A DNA stretch of 64,000 nucleotides from Jannaschia sp. CCS1. Its GTDB lineage: Bacteria; Pseudomonadota; Alphaproteobacteria; Rhodobacterales; Rhodobacteraceae. The stretch spans positions 2,294,001 to 2,358,000 of the forward strand of contig NC_007802.1 of NCBI RefSeq assembly GCF_000013565.1, in the 5' to 3' direction. Of the stretch, positions 34,401 to 42,311 are shown piece by piece (position 1 is the stretch's first letter; every line of letters starts with the position of its first letter). The notes under the pieces are model-generated. The model had not been told where the DNA came from. It saw only the letters and a program-made list of their open reading frames with translations, and did not search any database. The position numbers and the translations under genes were made by a program.

Positions 34401-34920
34401 CCAGCCGCACCGGCTGTTCCTCCCCCGGCGGCCAGACGTCGATGATGCCACCGCGCACGGCATAATCGCCGGGCTCGGACACCGTGGGCGATTGCACGTA
34501 GCCCATCCGCACGAGGAAGGCGCGCAACGCGTCCTCATCCACGCGGCCCCCAACGCTGGCCACAAAGGCCGACGACGCCAGCAGATCGCGCGGCGGCACG
34601 TATTGGGTGGCGGCGTTCAACGTGGTCAGGACGATGAACGATCCCTGCAATCCAGCCGCCAAAGCCGCAAGCGTTGCCATGCGAGCGGCGGAGATTTCAG
34701 CCTGGGGGGACACGCGGTCATAGGGCAGGCAATCCCAGCCGGGGAATTCCAGAACCGGCACGGAAGGGTCAAAGAACGCCAGCGCCGTGGCCATGGCGCG
34801 CAGGCGCTTGTCATCGCGCGCGACATGCAGAACCGGGCCGGTCGCGGCCTCTTTCAGGACAAGGGTTGCGTCAAACCCCTCGGGCGCGCCGCCTGCCAAT
34901 ATGTGTGTTGGATCAGCCAT
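31459..34920 (-). CDS. mfd: Transcription-repair coupling factor Mfd
   Basis: Mfd removes RNA polymerase stalled at DNA damage and recruits UvrA. The 1153-residue protein has the UvrB-like N-terminal modules, the RNA-polymerase-interacting segment around ALEYAGGDRLFLPVENIELLSRYG, the helicase motifs VGDVGFGKTEVAMRAAF (Walker A), MIIDEEQRFGVTHKERLK (DEEQ) and TLSATPIPRTLQMSL, RGRVGRAKTRAYAYL of the second helicase half, and the C-terminal TRCF domain. ATG 34920 has GAGGCGG 6 bases upstream; a GTG 12 bases earlier is less likely. Confidence 0.97.
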   Translation of the reverse strand: MADPTHILAGGAPEGFDATLVLKEAATGPVLHVARDDKRLRAMATALAFFDPSVPVLEFPGWDCLPYDRVSPQAEISAARMATLAALAAGLQGSFIVLTTLNAATQYVPPRDLLASSAFVASVGGRVDEDALRAFLVRMGYVQSPTVSEPGDYAVRGGIIDVWPPGEEQPVRLDLFGDTLDGARRFDVVTQRTTEKLQRVELAPVSEVILDEAAIARFRQNYRVEFGAGGSEDPLYEAVTAGRKAQGMEHWLPFYHARLETLFDYLPGATITLDDQSTPQRLARWDSITDQYDTRKTALTQKGRLDTVYKPAPPGLLYLDDAAWGRAVDGHRVVQFSSNTAAPGPGIIDAGGRIGRNFAPERQQESISLFSALSDHIKVMREDAAVVVASWSDGARERLEGLLEDEGLSDVKRIDIAHGIGGAGTINLTIWPLEQGFTGLLKLEQVSSGKICVISEQDVLGDRLIRPKRKVKRADNYLTEAQSLSPGDLIVHVDHGVGRYKGLETVTAAGAPHECIALEYAGGDRLFLPVENIELLSRYGHDDGLLDKLGGGAWQAKKARLKERIRLIADKLIRIAAERELRKAPIFEPPGDMWEAFNARFPYEETDDQLTAIADVLDDMTLGRPMDRLVVGDVGFGKTEVAMRAAFVAAASGMQVAVVAPTTLLARQHAKTFQDRFRGFPITVRQLSRFVGTKEAEQTRKGLSDGSVDIVIGTHAILAKSVRIQNLGLMIIDEEQRFGVTHKERLKEMRSDVHVLTLSATPIPRTLQMSLSGVRDLSMIGTPPVDRLAIRTYVSEFDTVTIREALLREHYRGGQTFYVVPRIQDLPEIEEFLKDHVPEVTYITAHGQMAAGELDDRMVAFYDGKYDVLLATTIVESGIDIPTANTMVIHRADMFGLAQLYQIRGRVGRAKTRAYAYLTTKPRGKLTPSAEKRLRVLGSLDSLGAGFTIASQDLDIRGAGNIVGEEQSGHVKEVGFELYQSMLEEAIAKIRSGEGEGLLGDGDGQWSPTINLGVPVLIPEAYVPDLDVRLGLYRRLSQLETKVDLEGFAAELIDRFGKLPKEVNTLLLVVRIKAMCKRAHIAKLDAGPKGVTIQFHNDKFPNPGGLVQFVQEQNGKARVKDNKIVVMADWPKDADKIKGAFAVARDLAVFAKG

Positions 34921-34962
34921 GGACCGCCTCACCTACCCCGTCGCAGGGCCAAGTCAAGAGGC

Positions 34963-35493
34963 TTAGCCAAGCGGGCCGACGTTGACGTTCTGATACATGC
35001 CCCAGAAGGCGGTGATGAAGATGAAGACCACGCCCAACATCTGCACCAGCGTGCGGTGCTGGCGCAGGATCTGCGGGACGTTCTGGTAATCATCGGCCTT
35101 GAGCCGCTGGGAGGTCCAGACGCCCATGCCGATGACCAGCATCGACGGGCACAGAAGCAGGAAAATGGCCTGGCAGAACTCCACCCCATAGGCCCATCCG
35201 ATGACCGCAAGCCCGGTCAGCAGGAACGTTGAAAACCCGGTCGCCACGGTGCCGGAGGTCTGGGCGTAGGCGACATTGCGTTCGGCATTCATGCGGGTGA
35301 GCACCAGCATGTCCATTTCCGCCTGGGCATCGCCGCGCCGGGCGCGCGTGACCAGATGATAGGGCACGCCGATGGTCCAATGGCTCATTGACGACCACAG
35401 GATCGCCAGGACGATCCAGTACCAGAGGTTCGAAAATGACCTTAGGTCAATCACTTCAGTGATCAGATCGAAGAAGTCCAACGGAAGATCCAT
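34963..35493 (-). CDS. Conserved membrane protein of unknown function
   Basis: The 176-residue protein has an N-terminal stretch DLPLDFFDLITEVIDLRSFSNL, a membrane segment near 22-40 (WYWIVLAILWSSMSHWTIG), and three more near 85-105, 110-130 and 148-166. From memory, Rhodobacterales homologues are sometimes named after the SufBCD complex, but nothing in the sequence supports an Fe-S role. The start was set at ATG 35493; longer open sequence upstream runs antisense to hemB and is not coding. Confidence 0.72.
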   Translation of the reverse strand: MDLPLDFFDLITEVIDLRSFSNLWYWIVLAILWSSMSHWTIGVPYHLVTRARRGDAQAEMDMLVLTRMNAERNVAYAQTSGTVATGFSTFLLTGLAVIGWAYGVEFCQAIFLLLCPSMLVIGMGVWTSQRLKADDYQNVPQILRQHRTLVQMLGVVFIFITAFWGMYQNVNVGPLG

Positions 35494-35625
35494 GTCGGCT
35501 GGTGCAGCATTTCGCGCACCATATGCGCGGTATTTGCGGGACGCCAGCCCCTGTCTGGATGCTTGCAAGGCCTCCGTTGCCGTGGCACCCCTGTCGCGCA
35601 TGCCTGACACCTGAAAGAGGCCGAC

Positions 35626-36624
35626 ATGACCGTCACCCAAGCCCCCTACCCGCTGACCCGGTTCCGCCGCACCCGTGCCAGCGCGCCCCTGCGCAATCTG
35701 GTGCGCGAAAGCAGCCTGTCGGTCCATGATCTGATCTGGCCGGTCTTTGTCTGTGCCGGCACAGGCGAGCGGCAGGCCGTGGCCTCCATGCCCGGAGTGG
35801 AGCGGCTGTCCGTCGATCTGATGGTGGCGGCGGCGCGAGAGGCGGCCAGCATTGGCATCCCGGCGATCTGCATCTTTCCCTACACCGACCCGTCCCTGAA
35901 GACGGAGCTGTGTGAAGAAGCGTGGAACCCCGACAACCTGTCGAACCGCGCCATCAGGGCGATCCGGGACGCGGGCATCGAGATCGCGATCATGACCGAT
36001 ATCGCGCTGGACCCTTATAATATCAATGGCCATGACGGCATCGTGCGGGACGGCATCATCGTGAATGATGAATCGGTGGAGGCACTGGTGAAGATGGGTC
36101 TGGCCCAGGCCGAGGCGGGGGCGGATATTCTGGGCCCGTCGGACATGATGGACGGGCGTATCGGGGCGATCCGGGCCGCGTTGGAACACAACGGGCATAC
36201 CAACGTCACGATCATGTCCTATGCGGCCAAGTTCGCCAGCGCCTTCTATGGCCCGTTCCGCGATGCGGTGGGCGCATCGGGCGCGCTGAAAGGCGACAAG
36301 AAGACCTACCAGATCGACCCGCTGAACGCGCGCGAGGCGTTGCGCTGCGTCGAGAGGGATCTGCGCGAGGGCGCGGATATGGTGATGGTGAAGCCCGGCC
36401 TGCCCTATCTGGACATGTGCCGACAGGTCAAAGACCGCTTCGGCGCGCCGACCTACGCCTATCAGGTCAGCGGCGAATACGCGATGATCGAGGCCGCAAG
36501 CGCCAATGGCTGGATCGACGGCGACAAGGTCATGCTGGAGAGCCTGATGGCGTTCCGGCGGGCGGGATGTGACGGGGTGCTGAGCTATTTTGCGCCGCGC
36601 GTGGCGAAGATCCTGAACGGCTGA
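35626..36624 (+). CDS. hemB: Delta-aminolevulinic acid dehydratase (porphobilinogen synthase)
   Basis: HemB condenses two 5-aminolevulinate molecules to porphobilinogen in tetrapyrrole synthesis. The 332-residue protein has both Schiff-base lysines (SYAAKFASAFYGPFRDA and MVMVKPGLPYLD). In the metal site, the usual three Cys of zinc enzymes are replaced, as seen in DIALDPYNINGHDGIV, which is the Asp-containing type found in many alphaproteobacteria and not zinc dependent at that site. AGAGG lies 7 bases before the ATG. Confidence 0.97.
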   Translation: MTVTQAPYPLTRFRRTRASAPLRNLVRESSLSVHDLIWPVFVCAGTGERQAVASMPGVERLSVDLMVAAAREAASIGIPAICIFPYTDPSLKTELCEEAWNPDNLSNRAIRAIRDAGIEIAIMTDIALDPYNINGHDGIVRDGIIVNDESVEALVKMGLAQAEAGADILGPSDMMDGRIGAIRAALEHNGHTNVTIMSYAAKFASAFYGPFRDAVGASGALKGDKKTYQIDPLNAREALRCVERDLREGADMVMVKPGLPYLDMCRQVKDRFGAPTYAYQVSGEYAMIEAASANGWIDGDKVMLESLMAFRRAGCDGVLSYFAPRVAKILNG

Positions 36625-36781
36625 GGCCCACAGATCGGGTTATTTTCGGCGAAAAGTCGCAGGTCTTGTGGTTTGACAGATGACAGGCCCTGCATTTCGG
36701 CGTATTCTTGCCGCCAAGGATCGGGGCGCAAAGTCCCGGCAATGGCAGTCACACAAGACACAATATAGGCAAGGTATTCCC

Positions 36782-37357
36782 ATGGCAGATGGTCTTCCCA
36801 CCGCTTCGCTTTCCCGGCGGTCTCTTCTCCTCGGCGCGGGATCTCTCCCGCTTCTCGCAGCCTGCGGCAACCCGATTGGGAACTCCAACGCGCCGCGCAT
36901 TGACAGCCGCGTGGATGCGGCGATCGCGTTCATGCAGCAGGAGGTTCCGGGCACAGCCGATCTGGTGAGCCAGGCGTCGGGCATGTTGGTGATGCCCCTG
37001 ATCTCGGAGGCGGGGTTCGGCATTGGCGGCAGCTACGGGCGCGGTGCGCTGCGGGTGGGCGGCGCGACGGTGGATTACTATTCCGCCGTGTCGGGCAGCT
37101 TCGGCTTGCAGATCGGCGCGCAGCAATACGCCCACACCCTGTTTTTCATGACCCCGGGGGCGCTGGCCGAGTTCCGCAATTCGGTGGGCTGGTCGGTGGG
37201 CGGCGACATCCGCTACGCCGTCAACACCGATGCGGGCACGTTGGGCTTCGACACTGCCACCTTGGCCGATCCGGTGATTGCCGTGATCTACGGGCAAGCG
37301 GGCCTGATCATCGGCGCGACGCTGGACGGCACGCGCTATACGCGGATCATCCCCTGA
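36782..37357 (+). CDS. SYLF/YSC84-type lipid-binding lipoprotein
   Basis: The 191-residue product has an N-terminal SRRSLLLGAGSLPLLAACG: a twin-arginine-like pair followed by a lipobox LAAC, so it is probably exported and lipidated at Cys. The mature part is a SYLF domain (VLVMPLISEAGFGIGGSYGRGALRVG, YYSAVSGSFGLQIGAQ, TDAGTLGFDTATLADPVIAVIYGQAGLIIGATL), a fold that binds phospholipids or actin in other organisms. ATG 36782 was chosen as it gives the signal directly. Its role is unknown. It stands alone after hemB. Confidence 0.85.
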   Translation: MADGLPTASLSRRSLLLGAGSLPLLAACGNPIGNSNAPRIDSRVDAAIAFMQQEVPGTADLVSQASGMLVMPLISEAGFGIGGSYGRGALRVGGATVDYYSAVSGSFGLQIGAQQYAHTLFFMTPGALAEFRNSVGWSVGGDIRYAVNTDAGTLGFDTATLADPVIAVIYGQAGLIIGATLDGTRYTRIIP

Positions 37358-37451
37358 CGACGCCGATACCAACGCGGCGCTCTCGCAACCGTGACTGGCC
37401 GCACTTGTGCGGTCGGTCCATCCTGTGACCTCCAGTCCCCGGAGGTTTCCA

Positions 37452-37943
37452 ATGTTGCGTGCCCTGTTTGCCCTAGTCCTGTTGTCCTTGTCTGTTCTGC
37501 CCCAAAGCGCCGCGGCCCAGGACGTGGCGGACCTGACGCCTTTGCCGGGGTGGGAGGTTGTGCAGACCACCCATGATTTCGAGACCCTGGTGGAGCGGAC
37601 CCGCGCTGCCGTCTCGGGTAACGGGCTGGCGGTTGTGACCCGCGCGGGCCCGACGGGGGCGGCCGCCAACCGGGGCATCACGATCCCCGGCAATATGGTC
37701 GTCGGCGCCTTCAACAACGTGTTTGCCGTGCGCATCCTCAGCCTGTCGACCGAGGCGATGATCCACGCCCCGATCCGCCTGTATGTGACCGAGAACGCGG
37801 ACGGGTCAGCGACGCTCAGCTATATCCGGCCCTCCACCCTCTTCGCGCCCTACGTCGACGATGCAGGCCCCGCGCTGGCGGAGGCCGCGGCCGAGCTGGA
37901 CACGATCTTCGCCGCCATTGCCCAGGACGCCGCCGCGTTATAG
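37452..37943 (+). CDS. Secreted DUF302-family protein
   Basis: The 163-residue product has a signal peptide (RALFALVLLSLSVLPQSAAA before QDVAD) and a single DUF302 domain with HDFETLVERTRAAVSGNGLAVVTRAG and AVRILSLSTEAMIHAPIRLYVTE. GGAGG lies 6 bases before ATG 37452. DUF302 proteins are periplasmic or cytosolic and have no established reaction; some are tied to redox or metal stress. It lies between the SYLF gene and the penicillin-acylase gene. Confidence 0.84.
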   Translation: MLRALFALVLLSLSVLPQSAAAQDVADLTPLPGWEVVQTTHDFETLVERTRAAVSGNGLAVVTRAGPTGAAANRGITIPGNMVVGAFNNVFAVRILSLSTEAMIHAPIRLYVTENADGSATLSYIRPSTLFAPYVDDAGPALAEAAAELDTIFAAIAQDAAAL

Positions 37944-38002
37944 ACGCGGGCGAATGACGTGTCTGACCACGCGACTCCCTTGGGCGAAAGGCCGCATTAC
38001 CG

Positions 38003-40483
38003 ATGATAACCTTCCTGCGATGGCTGACGCGTCTGACGGGCGCCGGGATTGCGGTTGTGGTGATCGTGGGCGGGCTGTTCTACTGGATGGCGAGCCGGTC
38101 GATCCCCGATTATGACGCCGATTGGACCGTCCCCGGCCTGAACGCGCAGGTGGAGATTGTCCGCAACACCGCCGCCGTGCCCCACATCTTCGCGCTGACC
38201 GACCACGACGCCTATTACGGGCTTGGCTTCAGCCATGCCCAGGACCGCCTATGGCAGATGCTGTTGCTGCGCCGGCAGGGTCAGGGGCGGTTGTCGGAGA
38301 TCTTTGGCCGCCGCACGCTGGAGATTGACGACCTGATGCGCCGTCTGGATCTGGATGGTTACGCCACGCGGTCGCTGGATGCGTTTTCCGAGGAAAGCAT
38401 CGGCATCTTGCAGGCCTATGCCGACGGGGTGAATGCCTGGTTACGGCTGGTGGGCTCCGAGGCGCTGGGACGCGGCGCGCCGGAACTGTTCCTGTTTGAG
38501 CCCGAAATTGCCCCCTGGCGACCCAATGACAGCGTGCTGATCTCTTTCCTGATGGCGCTGGAGCTGGCCACGCACCACGAAAATGAAATCCTGCGCGCCC
38601 GCGCGTCCCTTGCCCTGCCGGAGCCCGGGCGGATCGCGGATCTGATGCCCGACGCCCCCGGCACCGGCGCGGCGGAACTAGACGATTTCGCCAGCCTGCT
38701 GGACCTGCCGCGCGGGATGTTTGCGGAGGCCTCAGGCGCCTCTGATCCCCGCGACGCGCTGCATCCCAACTGGCAAGGGGTCAACCGCGGCGGGGCGTCC
38801 AACATCTTTGCCGCCACCCCGGCCCGGTCTGCCGCCGGGGGCGCGCTGATGGCCGCGGACCCCCATGTGACGCTGACCGCGCCGTCGCTGTGGTATCTGG
38901 CCCGGCTGGAGCTGTCGACGGGGGCCGTTATTGGCGCGTCGATCCCCGGCACGCCCACCATCCTCAACGGCCGCTCGGACCGGATGAGCTGGGGCATGAC
39001 CTCGGCCTATCTGGACGATATCGACCTCTATATCGAAGAGGTGAACCCCGACAATCCGCAGCAATACCGAACCCCGACCGGATGGGCCGATTTTGAAACC
39101 CGCCGCGAGATCATTGAAATCGATGGCGAAGCGCCCGTCACCATCACCCTGAGAGAAACTGTCAACGGGCCGGTCATTCCCGGCATCCATTGGAACGCAG
39201 GCAGCGTAACGCCTGCGGGGCACGTCATGGCGATGCGGTGGACGGCCCTGACTGACGAGAACACCTCCATCCAGGCGGGGCTGCGCCTGATGCGGGCCCG
39301 CACGATCGAGGAGGCTTTGGAGACGGGGGCCGATCACGTCGCGCCCGCCGCCAACCTGATGCTGGCGTCAGCCGATGGGCGCATCGCGATGCAGGTGATC
39401 GGCCACATGCCCTGGCGTCTGATCGAGCATGAGACGCAGGCCCGGATGCCCGCGCGCGGCTGGGTGGAGGGCAATCGCTGGCAGGGCACGACCCAGTATT
39501 TCGCCAACCCCACCTTTCTGGACCCGGAATCGGGGATTTTGGGCAATACAAACAACAAGATGGTGGAGCGGGCGTTTCCCCTGCATGTCAGTTTCCTGTG
39601 GGGCGATACGCAGCGGATCACCCGCCTGAGCCGCCTGATGGAGGCGCGCGAGGTGCATACACGCGACAGCTTCATCGGCGCGCAGCTTGATACCGTCTCG
39701 CCCGCCGCGCGCAACCTGCTGCCGCTGGTGGCACGGGACCTGTGGTTCACCGGTCAGCCCGCCGCCATCGGCACGTCCGAGCGGATGCGCCAGCGGGCGC
39801 TTGAACTGCTGGCCGACTGGAACGGAGAGATGAACGAGCATCTGCCCGAGCCGCTCATCTTCGCGGCCTGGATGCGCGCGCTGCAACATCGCCTGATCCG
39901 GGACGATATCGGCCCGCTATCGGAAGAATTCTGGCAGGTGGAGCCGGTGTTCCTGGAACGGGTCTTCCGCGATGTTGGCGGCGCGTCGGTCTGGTGTGAC
40001 CTGCGCCCGTCCTCCGTGGTGGAGACGTGCAATGACATGGCGGCCCTGGCGCTGGACGAGGCGTTGCAGCAGCTGTCGGAGGAGTATGGCAGCGATATCG
40101 AGAGCTGGCGCTGGGGCGCGGCCCACGAGGCGGTGCATGAGCATCCGGTTCTGGGCGAGACGCGGCTGTTTTCGTGGATCGTGAACATCCGGCAGGCCAC
40201 ATCCGGGGGCGATTTCACCCTGAACCGCGCCGCCACCCCCGGGGACGGGCCGGAGCCCTATATCAACACCCATGGCGCGGGCTATCGCGGCGTCTATGAT
40301 TTCGCAGATCCCGACAGTTCGGTCTTCATCATTGCGACCGGGCAATCCGGCCACCCGCTGAGCCGCCACTATGACGATATGGGCGATCTGTGGCGGCGCG
40401 GGGAATATGTGCCGATGACCCTGGACCCGGATCTGGCCCGGGCCGCGAACCTGGGCATCACGGTGCTGACGCCGCGTCCCTGA
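38003..40483 (+). CDS. Penicillin acylase family Ntn-hydrolase
   Basis: This family cleaves amide bonds, including those of beta-lactams and acyl-homoserine lactones, after self-cutting that exposes an N-terminal Ser. The 826-residue precursor has one N-terminal membrane segment (AGIAVVVIVGGLFYWM, residues 14-29), so it is anchored and periplasmic, an alpha-chain region with GLGFSHAQDRLWQM, and the cleavage site GGASNIFAATP, giving Ser266 as nucleophile. The oxyanion Asn-containing TPAARNLL and GNTNNKMV regions follow. The substrate is unknown; no partner genes point to one. Confidence 0.88.
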   Translation: MITFLRWLTRLTGAGIAVVVIVGGLFYWMASRSIPDYDADWTVPGLNAQVEIVRNTAAVPHIFALTDHDAYYGLGFSHAQDRLWQMLLLRRQGQGRLSEIFGRRTLEIDDLMRRLDLDGYATRSLDAFSEESIGILQAYADGVNAWLRLVGSEALGRGAPELFLFEPEIAPWRPNDSVLISFLMALELATHHENEILRARASLALPEPGRIADLMPDAPGTGAAELDDFASLLDLPRGMFAEASGASDPRDALHPNWQGVNRGGASNIFAATPARSAAGGALMAADPHVTLTAPSLWYLARLELSTGAVIGASIPGTPTILNGRSDRMSWGMTSAYLDDIDLYIEEVNPDNPQQYRTPTGWADFETRREIIEIDGEAPVTITLRETVNGPVIPGIHWNAGSVTPAGHVMAMRWTALTDENTSIQAGLRLMRARTIEEALETGADHVAPAANLMLASADGRIAMQVIGHMPWRLIEHETQARMPARGWVEGNRWQGTTQYFANPTFLDPESGILGNTNNKMVERAFPLHVSFLWGDTQRITRLSRLMEAREVHTRDSFIGAQLDTVSPAARNLLPLVARDLWFTGQPAAIGTSERMRQRALELLADWNGEMNEHLPEPLIFAAWMRALQHRLIRDDIGPLSEEFWQVEPVFLERVFRDVGGASVWCDLRPSSVVETCNDMAALALDEALQQLSEEYGSDIESWRWGAAHEAVHEHPVLGETRLFSWIVNIRQATSGGDFTLNRAATPGDGPEPYINTHGAGYRGVYDFADPDSSVFIIATGQSGHPLSRHYDDMGDLWRRGEYVPMTLDPDLARAANLGITVLTPRP

Positions 40484-40486
40484 GAC

Positions 40487-41821
40487 TTAGGCGAGAACGC
40501 GGGTCAAGGCGCGGGACAGTTTCTGCGTCAGCTCGTCGATCTGATCGTCCGAGATGATGAAGGGCGGCGCAATGAGGATGTGGTCGCCGCGCATGCCGTC
40601 CGCCGTGCCGCTGCCGGGGTAGATCATCAGCCCCTCCTCCATCGCAGCCGCTTTGATTGCCGTGCCCAGTTTTCGGGCCGGATCGAAGGGGGTTTTCGTG
40701 GCGCGATCTTCGACCAGTTCAATGGCGCGGAAGAGGCCCCGCCCCCGGATATCGCCCACATGGGGGTGTTGGCCAAACTCGACCTGCAAGGCGGCGTCCA
40801 GTTTTGCGCCCTGTTCGCGCACGCGGGGGATCAGGTCTCGGTCCAGCATGGCCCGGACGACAGCCAGCGCGCCTGCGGCGGCGGTCGGGTGGGCCTGATA
40901 GGTGTGCCCATGTTCAAACGCGCCGGACCCTTTGGAGATGGTGTTGTAGATCGTGCCGGAACACAGCATCGCGCCGATGGGCACGTAGCCCGCGCCGAGG
41001 CCCTTGGCGATGACGACGATGTCGGGAGTGATGCCCTCTTGTTCGCAGGCGAACAGGGTGCCGGTCCGGCCCATGCCGCACATGACTTCGTCGAGGATCA
41101 ACAGGATACCGTATTGGTCGCAGATCTCGCGGATACGTTTGAAGTAGCCGTCCACCGGCGGCACGGCTCCGGCAGTGGCCCCCACGACGGGTTCGGCCAC
41201 GAAGGCCATGACCGTTTCGGGGCCAAGGCGCTGGATCTCGGCTTCAAGTTCATTGGCGACGCGCTGGCCGTAGTCAAACGCGCTCTCATCGTCGGCACGG
41301 CCCCGGTATTCAAAGCACGGGCTGATATGGGACGTCTCCACCAACAACGGCTGGTACTTCTCGCGCCGTGCCGCGTTGCCACCCACGGCCAAAGCGCCGA
41401 GCGTGTTGCCATGATAGCTTTGCCGCCGGGCGATGATCTTGTGACGGCCCGGTTGTCCCGTCTCCACCATATATTGGCGCGCGAGTTTCAGGGCGGTTTC
41501 CATCGCCTCCGACCCGCCGGAGAGGAAATAGACCTTCTCAATCCCGTCCGGCGCGTGGTCGATCAGCAGATCGGCCAGATCCTCCGCCGGGCCAGAGGTG
41601 AAATATCCGGTATGGGCATAGGCCAGCGCGTCGATCTGGGCGTGCATGGCGGCGCGCACGCTGGCGTCGGAATGGCCAAGGCAGGAGACCGCCGCCCCGC
41701 AACAGCCATCAAGAAAACGGGTGCCATCCGCGTCGATGATGTAGCAACCCTCCCCCGAAACGGCCCGCCGAAGGGTGGCGTTTGACCGCCCGAAGACGTG
41801 GGTCCCGGGCGTTTGCGTCAC
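40487..41821 (-). CDS. Class III aminotransferase, PLP-dependent
   Basis: This cytosolic enzyme moves an amino group from an omega-amino compound to a keto acid. The 444-residue protein begins HVFGRSNATLRRAVSGEGCYIIDADGTRFLDG, has FLSGGSEAMETALKLARQY and RQSYHGNTLGALAVGG, and the PLP-binding lysine in IVVIAKGLGAGYVPIGAML after LILDEVMCGMGRTG. It is coupled to the UspA gene by a 4-base overlap and lies downstream of a TAXI-TRAP transporter, so its substrate is probably what that transporter takes up. Confidence 0.9.
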   Translation of the reverse strand: MTQTPGTHVFGRSNATLRRAVSGEGCYIIDADGTRFLDGCCGAAVSCLGHSDASVRAAMHAQIDALAYAHTGYFTSGPAEDLADLLIDHAPDGIEKVYFLSGGSEAMETALKLARQYMVETGQPGRHKIIARRQSYHGNTLGALAVGGNAARREKYQPLLVETSHISPCFEYRGRADDESAFDYGQRVANELEAEIQRLGPETVMAFVAEPVVGATAGAVPPVDGYFKRIREICDQYGILLILDEVMCGMGRTGTLFACEQEGITPDIVVIAKGLGAGYVPIGAMLCSGTIYNTISKGSGAFEHGHTYQAHPTAAAGALAVVRAMLDRDLIPRVREQGAKLDAALQVEFGQHPHVGDIRGRGLFRAIELVEDRATKTPFDPARKLGTAIKAAAMEEGLMIYPGSGTADGMRGDHILIAPPFIISDDQIDELTQKLSRALTRVLA

Positions 41822-42249
41822 TTGCCCCGCACCACAAAGACCGATTGCTTGGCGTGGCGGACCACGCGGGCGGCGTTGGGACCCAGAAGATAGTCGCTGA
41901 TTTCAGGCGTATGGGCCCCCATAACGATTGCGTCGGCGCTGAGCTTGTCGGCGGCCCGCAGGATTTCGTCGTAGACCCGTCCATGGGTGACATGGGGCTG
42001 CACGTTAAGGTCTGCCGGAATGTTGTCATGGACCCAGACGGTCAAGGCCTCGCCCACGCGGTGCATGGCGTTTTCCTCAAACCCCTCATCAAAGAAACTC
42101 CCCACGACGGGCAGACCAAAATCGGGCACCACGCAGAGCACGTGCAGGACGCATTCGCCGCTTGCCATCAGATCTCTCGCCGCTGGCAGGGCCTTGCTCC
42201 AGCTCTCGGGCGAGGACAGATCGACGGGCAGAAGGATTGTTTTGAACAT
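41818..42249 (-). CDS. Universal stress protein UspA family
   Basis: The 143-residue single-domain protein opens TILLPVDLSSPESWSKAL, has VMGAHTPEISDYLLGPNAARVVRHAKQSVFVV, and therefore the alpha/beta Usp fold. The ATP-binding G-x2-G-x9-G(S/T) signature is not well kept. UspA proteins are known as partners of TRAP transporters (TeaD in Halomonas); the gene's position between the TRAP permease and the aminotransferase, with an ATGA overlap to the latter, fits such a role. Confidence 0.87.
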   Translation of the reverse strand: MFKTILLPVDLSSPESWSKALPAARDLMASGECVLHVLCVVPDFGLPVVGSFFDEGFEENAMHRVGEALTVWVHDNIPADLNVQPHVTHGRVYDEILRAADKLSADAIVMGAHTPEISDYLLGPNAARVVRHAKQSVFVVRGK

Positions 42250-42311
42250 ATGACGTCTCCGTGGAGGGCCCTTTGGGTGACCTCGGAAGGCCGGTTAGCG
42301 TGGCGGCCTGT

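Noticed and set aside
33667-35232. A 521-codon open frame on the plus strand across mfd and the membrane-protein gene
   Set aside because: It lies antisense to Mfd, whose motifs are complete, crosses its start and has no family features or ribosome site.
34963-35493. A role in Fe-S cluster assembly suggested by a database name
   Set aside because: No Cys motif, Suf-type domain or suf neighbours; only membrane segments are visible.
34963-36198. Extension of the membrane-protein frame through the antisense of hemB
   Set aside because: The first 235 residues have no family features and lie opposite HemB; the membrane protein starts at ATG 35493.
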